A DNA stretch of 64,000 nucleotides from Enterococcus malodoratus ATCC 43197 (GCF_000407185.1 NZ_KE136481.1:389136-453135); one strand, 5' to 3'; counted from the stretch's first letter, positions 47,385 through 55,616 are shown. Notes: generated by a model from the sequence alone, not told the origin. Program-made: numbers and translations.

Positions 47385-47501
47385 AAAAATAAGTCCGTTG
47401 CCATCCAAATCGAGACCATCGATAACGAAGGAAATTATTACGATTAATATGCCACTGATGACGGTGATTTGATTTTTCTTTCCTAAAATACACCTTTGCA
47501 T
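47385..47501 (-). pseudogene. N-terminal fragment of a membrane transporter, cut by IS1216
   Basis: Starts with ATG at 47501 after a strong CAGGAGGAAAAAATC site and reads 39 codons (MQRCILGKKNQITVISGILI, then a hydrophobic helix) before the IS1216 end. The pattern fits the first helix of an MFS exporter, and its orientation matches the C-terminal MFS fragment on the other side of the insertion. It is probably the 5' end of the same gene, with the middle third or more deleted. That link is inference. Confidence 0.5.
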
Positions 47502-47869
47502 GATTTTTTCCTCCTGTTTGTTGTTTGTAATGTAAGTCTACTGGATTGAATCAGATTAAGAATTGATCCTCATCAAGAAGTGGTTTTCCTTCGAAAATAG
47601 TTTTTCACTGCGCGGTCTTTTTTGTTTTACTCTTTCGTATAACTCTATGATAGCTCCTTTATTGTTTTTAATAATTGATGACAATCAAGTTTGAATAAAC
47701 GATTTTTAGCATGTATTTAAAATAGATAAAGCTGATAATTTCTGTTCAGAAATTATCAGCTTTTTTGACGATTTAGGCTTTCGCCAAGGGTAAGCTTCAT
47801 TCCCTACAGATACAAATTTAAAAAGCTGTAGATATTCGCTCACCCTTTCAGCTAATATCATGATGCAGT
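47502..47869. other. Intergenic region with terminator, no intact gene
   Basis: About 370 bases. It holds the leader of the broken transporter gene and a perfect hairpin at 47728-47766. A minus-strand stretch after AAAGGAGCTATC encodes about 30 residues without an ATG; I do not call it. Nothing else is recognised. Confidence 0.4.
47728..47766. terminator. Strong hairpin terminator after the metal ATPase
   Basis: Perfect 15-17-base stem AAGCTGATAATTTCTG and complement with a two-base apex. The best T-run is on the plus strand, but the minus side is also T-rich. It lies about 100 bases beyond the P-type ATPase stop and may act in both directions. Confidence 0.75.
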
Positions 47870-49729
47870 CTAATAAGCACCACTTAATTCCGCTTTTGTT
47901 TTTTCGGACCCTAACAACCGCAAGCCGTTTAAGATGACGAGGATTGTGGAGCCCTCATGGAATAGTACTGCTAAAGGAAGTCCCAGAACGCCGAACATAT
48001 TTAAAGTAATCAAGCTGACAATAACAGCGATGGAGAAAATGACATTTTGAATAATGATTTTATTTAATTTCTTGCTTAGCTGATAGCTATAAAACAATTT
48101 AGACAAATCATTCTTCACTACAACGACATCAGAGGATTCCATTGCGACTGACGAGCCACTTCCCATCGCAATTCCGATATCTGCATTCGCTAGCGCGGGC
48201 GCATCATTGATCCCATCGCCAATCATCCCAACAACTTCTTCTTTTCCTTGGCTTTTTAAGACAAAATCTATTTTATCTTCCGGTAACATGGAAGAAATAT
48301 AGTCATCTACCTTTACTTCCTTTGCAACCTGTGCCGCAACCTTTTCGTTATCTCCCGTTAAAAGATAAACCTTGATGCCCTCTTTTTGGAAATCCGCAAC
48401 CGTACTCGCTGTCTGCGGACGAATTCGATCCCGGAGTGAGAAGTAACCGACGACTTCATTTCCCTTCGCTACAAATATGGTCGTATCGCCTTTTTCCAGT
48501 AGCTTTTCAAACTGATCAAATTTATCATATTGCTTAAATGCATCCGGTTTTCCAACTAGGATTGCCCCTTTTTTAATTCCCGAACCAGCAATTTCTTCAA
48601 TCGATTCCGCTTGATTCACTTGTGCTAAGTTAATCTCTTTAAAGGCAGAAACAATTGCTCTTCCGATTGGGTGACTGGATTGTTGCTCCATATAAATGAC
48701 TTCTTTTAACAGCTCTTGGTCCAAATGATAATCGACCACTTGGAAGTCGCCATACGTCAATGTTCCGGTCTTATCTGTATACAAAATATTCATTGTACTT
48801 AACGCTTCCATTGCGGCTCCACCTTTAAATAAGATACCGTTTTTGGCTCCATTACTTATCGCGCTTAACGTAGCCGGTGTAGCTGATGCCACCAATGCAC
48901 ATGGACTAGCCACTGTTAAAAGTACCATTCCACGATAAAATGCTTCTTCTAATGGTAGGCTTAGGAAATAATATAGAAAGAAGATGAAAATAGGTACGAT
49001 AATTAAAACGCCAATCACGTACTTACTTTCAATACGGTCTATAAACTTTGCGATTCGAGAAGGTTTGTTTTGTGCTTCTTCAACCATCCGGATAATATTG
49101 GAAAACATGGTTTGATTCAGTGTCTTGTTTACTTCTATATGAAAAACATTTCCTTCATTAATCGTTCCGGCAAAAACTTCCTCCTTTAACTCTTTTTCTA
49201 CTGGGACAGACTCACCCGTTAAAGCCGCTTCATTCACGATTGCATTTCGGTCGATCAAGCCATCAATAGGGATTTGACCACCTTTCGATACCACGACAAT
49301 GTCCCCAATAACTAACTCTTTCGTAGGGGTAACCACTACATCCCCATTTTCTTTTAGCACTTGGGCTGTGTCGGGTACTTGCGCCATTAATTCTGAAATC
49401 GCGCTGGTGGATTTGTTCGTTGCATAATCTTCCAAAACTTCTGCAGCAGCAAAAATCAATAGCAACGCCGCTCCTTCAGACTCAAAATCAATGATTACTG
49501 CACCAACTGCTGCCAAAACCATTAATAGGTCGACATTTGGTGAGCGATCTTTAATCGTTTCAACAACAGCATGTTTTGCCGCATAGAAGCCTAAAAAGAA
49601 AATTGAAATATAAAATAGTATGGAACTGTATGCATCATTTAGTGGGATAAAGATAAACCCTAAGATTGTAAATAAAACACCGACAACTAAAAATTGTCCT
49701 TGCCTACTTTTTGTTAGATACTCAACCAT
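47870..49729 (-). CDS. P1B-4-type heavy-metal efflux ATPase (Fe/Co/Ni class)
   Basis: Metal-exporting P-type ATPase of 619 residues in the plasma membrane. Membrane motif SPC (TVASPCALVASATPA) replaces the CPC of Cu/Cd pumps, and helix 8 has HEGST (about residues 591-595); both are signatures of subgroup P1B-4 (PfeT/ZosA, FrvA, CoaT), which exports Fe(II), Co(II) or related ions. Also present are TGES, DKTGTLT (phosphorylation Asp), HPIGRA and GDGINDAPAL. There is no N-terminal metal-binding domain. ATG at 49729 follows AGAGGTTTTAG. A NiCo-like riboswitch and a terminator precede it, so metal-induced readthrough is expected. Confidence 0.93.
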   Translation of the reverse strand: MVEYLTKSRQGQFLVVGVLFTILGFIFIPLNDAYSSILFYISIFFLGFYAAKHAVVETIKDRSPNVDLLMVLAAVGAVIIDFESEGAALLLIFAAAEVLEDYATNKSTSAISELMAQVPDTAQVLKENGDVVVTPTKELVIGDIVVVSKGGQIPIDGLIDRNAIVNEAALTGESVPVEKELKEEVFAGTINEGNVFHIEVNKTLNQTMFSNIIRMVEEAQNKPSRIAKFIDRIESKYVIGVLIIVPIFIFFLYYFLSLPLEEAFYRGMVLLTVASPCALVASATPATLSAISNGAKNGILFKGGAAMEALSTMNILYTDKTGTLTYGDFQVVDYHLDQELLKEVIYMEQQSSHPIGRAIVSAFKEINLAQVNQAESIEEIAGSGIKKGAILVGKPDAFKQYDKFDQFEKLLEKGDTTIFVAKGNEVVGYFSLRDRIRPQTASTVADFQKEGIKVYLLTGDNEKVAAQVAKEVKVDDYISSMLPEDKIDFVLKSQGKEEVVGMIGDGINDAPALANADIGIAMGSGSSVAMESSDVVVVKNDLSKLFYSYQLSKKLNKIIIQNVIFSIAVIVSLITLNMFGVLGLPLAVLFHEGSTILVILNGLRLLGSEKTKAELSGAY

Positions 49730-49830
49730 TTCTAAAACCTCTTTCTTATTTTTTGTTTTTTTGCTTACCAATTATTACAAATCCATTTCATCTCATCTTT
49801 TCACTCCCCTTTATTTAGAAATATATATAT

Positions 49831-49882
49831 AAAAAAGGGCACACCTATAGAACAGAATTAACTGTCCCACAGGTATGCCCTT
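49831..49882 (-). terminator. Expression-platform terminator of the riboswitch
   Basis: Long imperfect stem, AAGGGCAtACCTgTgggACAG against CTGTtctAtAGGTgTGCCCTT, with the loop TTAATT and six T on the minus strand. It lies between the aptamer and the metal ATPase gene, so transcription must read through it to reach the gene. Its 5' arm contains CATAC, complementary to GTATG of the aptamer's closing stem. Confidence 0.88.
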
Positions 49883-49887
49883 ATTAT

Positions 49888-49974
49888 TTACATACTCTGC
49901 TGCCGCAAAAATTGCAGCCCGGCTGCATGGACCTTTTATATGTCCACCGCCTGTTCGGATCACAATGAATATAA
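49888..49974 (-). ncRNA. Candidate NiCo (czcD) riboswitch aptamer
   Basis: A structured leader upstream of the metal ATPase. The closing stem pairs TTATATTC (49974-49967) with GTATGTAA (49895-49888). Inside it lie ACAGGCGGTGG, a GGAC/GTCC hairpin, GCAGCCGGGCTGC, and a GCTGCAA/TTGCGGC hairpin followed by AGCAGAGT. The conserved purine-rich junction segments and four-way-junction layout match my memory of the NiCo riboswitch, which senses Co(II)/Ni(II), and later also Fe(II), to switch on efflux genes. The downstream terminator gives a typical ON-switch arrangement. A covariance search was not possible. Confidence 0.78.
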
Positions 49975-50050
49975 CCAACAAACAAAATCTGTTATATTCC
50001 AAAGCTTTCATTATTTAGTTTTAATATGCTTCATTGATTCTCATGTGACT

Positions 50051-50078
50051 ATTATAACAAATTTTTTTTGAATTTCAA
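50051..50078 (-). promoter_or_regulatory. Promoter of the riboswitch-ATPase transcript
   Basis: Minus-strand TTGAAA (50078-50073), a 16-base spacer and TATAAT (50056-50051). It would start a transcript about 70 bases before the aptamer. Confidence 0.7.
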
Positions 50079-50147
50079 ATCGCTTTTCCATTATTTGAAC
50101 AGGGTAGAATAGCAATCGCAGCCATAAGCTTTGTGGCGGATCGAAGT

Positions 50148-50284
50148 CTAGGAAATGTATGCTTCCTTAGTTAGTTCATAAAGTTTTATTTCCACTTTTT
50201 TAAATAATTTTTGATATTCTTCTCCCATTTTTTGGTAAATTTCTAATAATTGCATCAATTCTTTTTTTTTAATAAATCACCCAT
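50148..50284 (-). pseudogene. Small helical ORF interrupted at an A9 run
   Basis: ATG at 50284 is preceded by a strong AGGAGTGAACAC site. It reads MGDLLKKKN and stops. Adding one A to the run of nine (50262-50270 on the complement) opens a 44-residue frame, LMQLLEIYQKMGEEYQKLFK and onward, with the look of an amphipathic helix, ending at TAG (50148). It is either a recently broken small gene, a phase-variable or slippage-expressed peptide, or a base-calling artefact in a homopolymer. Confidence 0.5.
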
Positions 50285-50634
50285 GTGTTCACTCCTGTTC
50301 TCCCTCTGTTGTTTTGAATATTCATAATACTTTAAAGTTAATATTCTTATTTTACCCTATTCCGTTATACGATTGTTTGAAAGTATTCATATAATTATTT
50401 ACTCTTTATACTATTTTCCTACCTCATCAAATCATTAGAATCGTGATAAGACATTGTATTAAATCTAATCCTTTATCCATTTTTTATCAATCTTACTTCG
50501 CACCATCTCCAATACTTATTAGTTGCCAGGTTAACTGTTATCAGATCATCTTGCCCGTCTCATTCTCTTTCTCACATTATATTCTCTTCATTTATCGGTA
50601 GCTGCTAAGGAATTTACTGATAGTTCTTTCAATA
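50285..50634. other. AT-rich intergenic region, nothing recognised
   Basis: About 350 bases between the small broken ORF and the ABC permease stop. It is pyrimidine-rich on the plus strand. I see no gene, no clear hairpin with a T-run and no convincing repeat. Confidence 0.5.
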
Positions 50635-52104
50635 TTAAAGTGGTAAATCTTTCTTTGTAAAGATAACATTTGACGCTGCATATAGAACGAAAGCAATGGT
50701 TCCTAAAGCAACTAATCCCCAACCAAACTCGCCACTAGCTAATATCGCATCTGTATCAAATAGAGTTGTTATCGTTAGATACTCGAGTATAACTGGAGCA
50801 TCGTCCATCAGTTGCTGAACCATAGTAAGTAGGAAGAAAGCAAATGGTATCCCCCCACCGATAGCTAAAGCTAATCCTGAGCGGTTAAATAGAGTTGATG
50901 CGAAGAATGAAACAGAGCTTATGGCTAGGATTAAGATGAGTAGACCAAGACTTAACCAAAAATAAGTTTCTGTATCAAATTCCAGAGCAGCATCGACAGA
51001 TCTTGCAGATGATACCATGGCATGGTTTGCCATCGTAATGATTTGTTTTTTATTTAAATCAGTTGCTTTCATAGACGCCTCTAAAGCGGTAGGATCTTTA
51101 ATTAAAGTCAAATTATCTTTCACTTGGGCACTATTCATATTTAAGGCCTTTGCAGAAGAGTCAATAACAGCCTGTAATAAGAGTTCGCGATTGGCTTTCG
51201 TAATCATGACAGTTGGCTGAGATTTTCCTTTATTTTCTTCATTCTTTTCAGCTTTAAGTGCAGTTATTTCATCTGCTAGAAATTGACGGTACTCATTAAC
51301 AGAAATTCCTTGTACACTTGCACCAGCCTTCAATGCGTCATTACTTGCTAATATCATCGCCGGGTTTTTGATCAATTCCTCAGTTGTGATTTCAATATCA
51401 TCATCTTCCATGTCATCATCATCTTCATAGATATCCCGACGTTCATCGGTGATAATTTTTGCAGCCTCTTCATAGGAGTGATCCTTGATGACCTCTCCTA
51501 AGTATATTGAATAGGCGTCCAGATCCATATCGCGAGCTTCAGCAGCATCTCGCATAGCTTGTTCATTATCTTTAATTAAATATAAATGTTCAGATAGATA
51601 ACCTTCACTTTTATCTAATATTTCTGATGCTTTTTCTATATCCTCTGTGATCGGATAGCCCGTCACGTTGTTGTACTTTAATTGAGAGGCACCTAAACCG
51701 GCTAATGAAACAATGACATACATTAAAATAACCGATAAGATGAGGTAAAGCGATTTGGTAAAAATGACACTTGAACGTTTTATGGGTGTTGATAAAGTAT
51801 AAGCCATAGATCCAGAGTCTACCTCGCTCACTACAAGAGTATTTGCTGTAAATACAACATAAACAATTCCAAGAATAAGACCAATCAGTTTATAGAAATT
51901 TTCTAAGTTTCCTAAGAGACTGTCCATTGATGAGAGAAGACTGGAAAAAGCGGTTCCTTTCGCTGCAGCGGCAATCGATGCATATCCTTCCGCATCATAA
52001 CCTATGATGAAACCAGATAAAATGACTGAAGCGACGATTGTGATAATTGCCCATAGTTTCCAATTGGTTTTGATACTTTGCTTAAATATTGGTTTTGAAA
52101 ACAT
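50635..52104 (-). CDS. ABC-2-type exporter permease with large acidic loop
   Basis: Membrane subunit of an ABC exporter, 489 residues. One helix lies near the N-terminus (IITIVASVILSGFIIGY), two more around 70-90 and 115-140 (including the ABC-2 phrase EVDSGSMAYTLSTPIKRSSV), and a C-terminal cluster of about three helices from residue 375. Between them is a soluble domain of about 200 residues, helical and very acidic in one place (DDDDMEDDDIEITTEE). ATG at 52104 follows the upstream ATPase stop immediately (AAGGAGGAAG site within that gene). The substrate is unknown; TetR control and two ATPases suggest export of a toxic compound. Confidence 0.88.
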   Translation of the reverse strand: MFSKPIFKQSIKTNWKLWAIITIVASVILSGFIIGYDAEGYASIAAAAKGTAFSSLLSSMDSLLGNLENFYKLIGLILGIVYVVFTANTLVVSEVDSGSMAYTLSTPIKRSSVIFTKSLYLILSVILMYVIVSLAGLGASQLKYNNVTGYPITEDIEKASEILDKSEGYLSEHLYLIKDNEQAMRDAAEARDMDLDAYSIYLGEVIKDHSYEEAAKIITDERRDIYEDDDDMEDDDIEITTEELIKNPAMILASNDALKAGASVQGISVNEYRQFLADEITALKAEKNEENKGKSQPTVMITKANRELLLQAVIDSSAKALNMNSAQVKDNLTLIKDPTALEASMKATDLNKKQIITMANHAMVSSARSVDAALEFDTETYFWLSLGLLILILAISSVSFFASTLFNRSGLALAIGGGIPFAFFLLTMVQQLMDDAPVILEYLTITTLFDTDAILASGEFGWGLVALGTIAFVLYAASNVIFTKKDLPL

Positions 52105-52998
52105 TTATACTTCCTCCTTAAATATCTCAGTAATATAATCTTCAAATGAGAACTTAATTTCTTTAAAATAGACCAAGTCAAAATCTTTTAAATCTTGAAT
52201 GAGATAATTAATATTTTTATCATGAATTTGAACGACAACTTGTAAATCTTCCGCTTTTACCATAGTCAATTGGTATCCTAAATTTAAGAAACGTTCGAAA
52301 TCGGCAAGTGATTTAAATTCCATTCGATAACTTTTATTCTCGTTATAACGAATGTCTGCCATGTCTGTGGTATCAATAATTTTGCCCTCTCGGATGACTG
52401 CGACTCGGTCACTGACATCTTCCACTTCTTGGAAGATATTGCTAGACATAAGAATCGTTTTTCCTTGTTTCTTTTCTTGTTTTAAAAGATCAAGGAAGAT
52501 GTCACGCATTAGAGGATCTAAACCTGTAGTTGGTTCATCCATAATTAAGATATCTGCATTAGATGCAAATGCTGAAACAATAGCTGTTTTTTGTTTCATC
52601 CCTTTACTCATGGAACGCACATTGGCCGTCACATCTAATTGAAGAAGATTACTTAACTCTTTAGCACGTTCCCAACTTCCGCGTCCAGATAAATAGATTT
52701 GATCTTTTAAAAACTCTTCACCGGTTTTGTTTCCTGGAAAATTGATCTCACCAGGAATATAAGATACATAACGTTTGACTTCTGCACTACTTTTGGTGGC
52801 ATCAAGTCCATTAATAGTGACGCTTCCTTCATCAGGTTTCAGGAAACCCATCAAGTGCCGGATAGTAGTCGTTTTCCCTGCACCATTGATACCTACTAAG
52901 CCATAGTTTTCTCCTTTTTCAATTTCTAAAGATACATCGAATATTCCGCGTCCATTTCCATAATCCTTAGTCAAATGTTTAATATCAATGTAAGCCAT
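52105..52998 (-). CDS. ABC transporter ATP-binding protein (second of pair)
   Basis: ATPase of 297 residues. Walker A GINGAGKTT, signature SMSKGMKQK (a degenerate LSGGQ), Walker B ILIMDEPTTGLDP and switch His replaced by Asn in LMSSNIF. This last point is unusual: most ABC ATPases have SSH here, and its partner keeps SSHIF, so the pair may form a heterodimer with one weaker ATP site. I chose ATG at 52998 (MAYIDIKHL), with AGAGGAGAATTTG upstream; the frame is open to 53043. It overlaps the preceding gene by 14 bases. Confidence 0.9.
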   Translation of the reverse strand: MAYIDIKHLTKDYGNGRGIFDVSLEIEKGENYGLVGINGAGKTTTIRHLMGFLKPDEGSVTINGLDATKSSAEVKRYVSYIPGEINFPGNKTGEEFLKDQIYLSGRGSWERAKELSNLLQLDVTANVRSMSKGMKQKTAIVSAFASNADILIMDEPTTGLDPLMRDIFLDLLKQEKKQGKTILMSSNIFQEVEDVSDRVAVIREGKIIDTTDMADIRYNENKSYRMEFKSLADFERFLNLGYQLTMVKAEDLQVVVQIHDKNINYLIQDLKDFDLVYFKEIKFSFEDYITEIFKEEV

Positions 52999-53926
52999 AT
53001 CGCAAATTCTCCTCTCCAGCAGCCACTGTTTTCTTACGATCATAAAAGTCCATAAAGTAATCTTCCAAAGTAAATTTAATTTCTGAAATAAAATTTACCT
53101 TTACCTTACTTAATTCTGTAAAAAATTCTTGCATCTTCTGATCCGTTAAGCTTAGTTTAACTTGATTTTGTTCAGGTCTTTTAGTTGGAATAGTAAATTC
53201 GGTATTTTCTATAAACTTCTGATAATCCTCAAAACTAGCAAACTCAATTTTGAATGATTTATTCGTACTCTGCTTCAATTCATTGGATTCAACTGTTGAA
53301 ACCACTACCCCATTCTTAATGATGGCAATGCGATCACATGTTGCATCCACTTCAGTAAAGATGTGACTAGATAGGAGAATTGTTTTCCCTTCTGATTTTT
53401 CTTTTAAGATAAATTGAATGAAGCGTTCTTGCATAACAGGATCTAATCCTGAAGTAGGTTCATCTAATATCAATATTTTTGGATTATGCATAAAAGCAGT
53501 AACGACCGCTAGCTTTCTTTTGGTCCCAAGACTCATTTCTTTAATCTCTTTAGAAGTATCTACTTTAAAGAGCTCTTTAAGCTGCTCTGTCCTTGTCATA
53601 TCAGTAATTTTTCTTGCATTTGCCATGAACTCAATAAATTGGTCTCCTGTCATTCCTTTTGGAAAAGCCAACTCTCCAGGTAAATAACCAACATCTTGTT
53701 TAATATTGGCTGCTGATTTCCAACTATCTTTTCCATTAATAGAAAGTTCTCCCTCATCAGCTTTAGAAAAGCCCATTAAGTGGCGAATAGTTGTCGACTT
53801 TCCAGCACCATTCGGTCCCAAGAATCCAAAAGCTTCTCCCTCATTTATCTCAAAAGAAACATCAAATATTCCACGTCCATGTCCATAGTCCTTGGTCACA
53901 TGTTTCACTTCAATAACTGACATCAT
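52985..53926 (-). CDS. ABC transporter ATP-binding protein (first of pair)
   Basis: ATPase of 313 residues, paralogous to the next gene (both begin with I-x-VKHxTKDYGxGRGIFDVS-like sequence). It has Walker A GPNGAGKST, signature MSLGTKRK, Walker B ILILDEPTSGLDP and the switch histidine in LSSHIF. The C-terminal 90 residues form the extra domain common to exporters of this class. ATG at 53926 follows AAGGTAGGAAT. It is the first gene of the ATPase-ATPase-permease operon, divergent from a TetR regulator. Confidence 0.92.
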   Translation of the reverse strand: MMSVIEVKHVTKDYGHGRGIFDVSFEINEGEAFGFLGPNGAGKSTTIRHLMGFSKADEGELSINGKDSWKSAANIKQDVGYLPGELAFPKGMTGDQFIEFMANARKITDMTRTEQLKELFKVDTSKEIKEMSLGTKRKLAVVTAFMHNPKILILDEPTSGLDPVMQERFIQFILKEKSEGKTILLSSHIFTEVDATCDRIAIIKNGVVVSTVESNELKQSTNKSFKIEFASFEDYQKFIENTEFTIPTKRPEQNQVKLSLTDQKMQEFFTELSKVKVNFISEIKFTLEDYFMDFYDRKKTVAAGEENLRYGLH

Positions 53927-54002
53927 ATTCCTACCTTTCTTTTAAATATCGATTATAAGATAATTAACAATCGTCTCTTTATTTACAAATGTTATACTAT
54001 TT

Positions 54003-54035
54003 ATTATACTAGTCTCACAAAGGGGGACAAGAGAC
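54003..54035 (-). promoter_or_regulatory. ABC operon promoter with overlapping inverted repeat
   Basis: Minus-strand TTGTCC (54030-54025), a 16-base spacer and TATAAT (54008-54003). The inverted repeat GTCTC-N14-GAGAC (54012-54016 and 54031-54035) brackets the -35 box and is a candidate operator for the divergent TetR protein. Confidence 0.55.
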
Positions 54036-54107
54036 ATATTTTCAGGATCTGATAAATAATTTACATTTTTTCGATAATTGATACTTTCTCTAAAAAGGAG
54101 GCCCTAT

Positions 54108-54668
54108 ATGCAACAATTAGATTTAAGGGTTCAAAAAACTCATAAGGCACTTATAGAAGCATTTGAAAACTTATTACATGAAAAAGAATTTGAAAATATT
54201 TCAGTAACAGAAATATGTGATGCTGCTATGGTTCGACGACCAACTTTCTACAAACATTTCTTGGATAAATATGATTTTATAACCTTTTTTATTAAACATA
54301 AAATGAATGAAATATTTGATTTTGCTATCAAAAACTCAAATGAAGAAAAAGACAACTTTTTTATTATTGTTTTTGAACAACTATTGGATCAATTTGATAA
54401 TCTCTTATATCTCATTTTCAGTATTCAAATGAATGCTAATATCATTTTTGAACTTGAAAGTGTGCGCGAGTACGGGAAGAGCATGCTAGGTAACCGCATA
54501 AAAAAAGGAGCTAGTGACGAAGAATTACCCATAGAGCTTAGTTATAAAGGACAGATCATTATGGGGATCACGATTCAATCCGTCTTTTGGTATAAGGAGA
54601 AAAGAAATCAAATTAGTCGTGAAGAAATTATTGAACTATATACACAGACTTTAGAAAAATTTAGCTAA
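54108..54668 (+). CDS. TetR/AcrR-family transcriptional regulator
   Basis: Predicted repressor of the divergent ABC exporter operon. The 186 residues start with the TetR helix-turn-helix (QKTHKALIEAFENLLHEKEF, then ISVTEICDAAMVRRPTFYKHFLDKYDFI); the C-terminal ligand domain is helical and Phe/Ile-rich. ATG at 54108 follows AGGAGGCCCTAT; the in-frame upstream ATG at 54078 has no site. Divergent placement 180 bases from the exporter genes is the standard arrangement for local drug-responsive control. Confidence 0.9.
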   Translation: MQQLDLRVQKTHKALIEAFENLLHEKEFENISVTEICDAAMVRRPTFYKHFLDKYDFITFFIKHKMNEIFDFAIKNSNEEKDNFFIIVFEQLLDQFDNLLYLIFSIQMNANIIFELESVREYGKSMLGNRIKKGASDEELPIELSYKGQIIMGITIQSVFWYKEKRNQISREEIIELYTQTLEKFS

Positions 54669-54714
54669 TCGAAGAATTGAAATGGATTCTATGTCAAGAA
54701 CATTTTAAAAAAAG

Positions 54715-55523
54715 GGTTCTGTTGCAAAGTTTTAAATAAAGAATAAAATCCCTTACGGTATCTATGATTTAAGCTGGGATTCCCAATAATACCTTGATTT
54801 CAGTACAGACCGAAAACCCGAAGAGAGTGCCTTCTTTTCGGGTTTTCTTATATAATCCTCGAATGGCTTCCATGCCTTTAATCGTGGTAGAGGCAGTGCG
54901 TAAACTTCGATAGAATTTATTGCGTCTCTTTACTGGACGATGGTCTTGTTCAATCAAATTATTCAGGTATTTAATGGTACGATGTTCTGTCCCTTGATAA
55001 AAGCCGTATTCTTTTAGTTTCTTAAAGGCACTTGTAATAGAGGGGGCTTTATCTGTGACTACAACCTTCGGTTCATCAAACTGCTTCACTAACCGCTTAA
55101 GAAAAGCATAGGCTGCTTGTGTGTCCCGTTTTTTACGTAACCAAATATCCAAGGTTAAACCATCTGCATCGATGGCTCGATACAAATAATGCCATTTTCC
55201 TTTAATTTTGATGTACGTTTCATCCATTTTCCATGAATAAAAGGATTTTTTATTTTTCTTTTTCCAAATTTGATAGAGTAGTTTGCCATATTCTTGCACC
55301 CAATGATAAATCGTCGTATGAGAAACGTTAATGCCACGATCATATAAGATTTCTTGAACTTCACGATAGCTAAGGTTATAACGAAGATAGTAGCCCACGG
55401 CTACAATAATCACATCCTGCTGAAATTGCTTTCCTTTAAAATGATTCATCGTCATTCCTCCTGCTATCTTTTTCTATTATTCTACCTTATTTGATAGTAG
55501 ATTTAAAACTTTGCAACAGAACC
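54715..55523 (-). mobile_element. IS1216-type element, copy 3 (inverted, mosaic)
   Basis: An 809-base element bounded by the same GGTTCTGTTGCAAAGTTTT ends, in the opposite orientation to the other two copies. The 3' half of the transposase gene is almost identical to copies 1 and 2, but the 5' half and the leader differ at many silent sites. It inserts into the start of a CDF transporter gene at 55524. No eight-base duplication is seen at its ends (AAAAAAAG against GCTATGAT). Confidence 0.93.
54769..55449 (-). CDS. IS1216-family transposase (copy 3)
   Basis: Intact 226-residue IS6-family transposase with the DDE residues in WKMDETYIKIKG, VVTDKAPS and LIEQDHRPVKRR. It differs from copy 2 at a handful of residues, all in the N-terminal two thirds (for example EVQEI for DVQEI, IYHW for IYRW, LLYQIW for LLYTIW, LKRLVKQ for LKLLVKQ). 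The start is ATG at 55449, seven bases after AGGAGG; an ATG two codons upstream sits too close to the site. Confidence 0.93.
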   Translation of the reverse strand: MNHFKGKQFQQDVIIVAVGYYLRYNLSYREVQEILYDRGINVSHTTIYHWVQEYGKLLYQIWKKKNKKSFYSWKMDETYIKIKGKWHYLYRAIDADGLTLDIWLRKKRDTQAAYAFLKRLVKQFDEPKVVVTDKAPSITSAFKKLKEYGFYQGTEHRTIKYLNNLIEQDHRPVKRRNKFYRSLRTASTTIKGMEAIRGLYKKTRKEGTLFGFSVCTEIKVLLGIPA

Positions 55524-55616
55524 GCTATGATCATGCGTATGTTCGTGTGTATGCTCACCAACATTGCTATGTGTATGACTATGTTGTTCGAAATTATTCA
55601 TTTTAGAATTATCCAT
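55524..55616 (-). pseudogene. CDF (CzcD-type) metal transporter, His-rich N-terminal fragment
   Basis: The first 31 codons of a gene cut by IS1216 copy 3. It encodes MDNSKMNNFEQHSHTHSNVG followed by EHTHEHTHDHS, the histidine-rich cytosolic tail typical of zinc/cobalt cation-diffusion facilitators. ATG at 55616 lies after GAGGAGATGAAG. The membrane part is missing. The promoter and operator upstream are intact. A ZIP-type transporter with a His-rich tail is a less likely alternative. Confidence 0.7.

Noticed and set aside
49811..50011. A 66-codon minus-strand open frame upstream of the metal ATPase
   Set aside because: It coincides exactly with the riboswitch aptamer and terminator, and has no ribosome site; the sequence is better explained as structured RNA.
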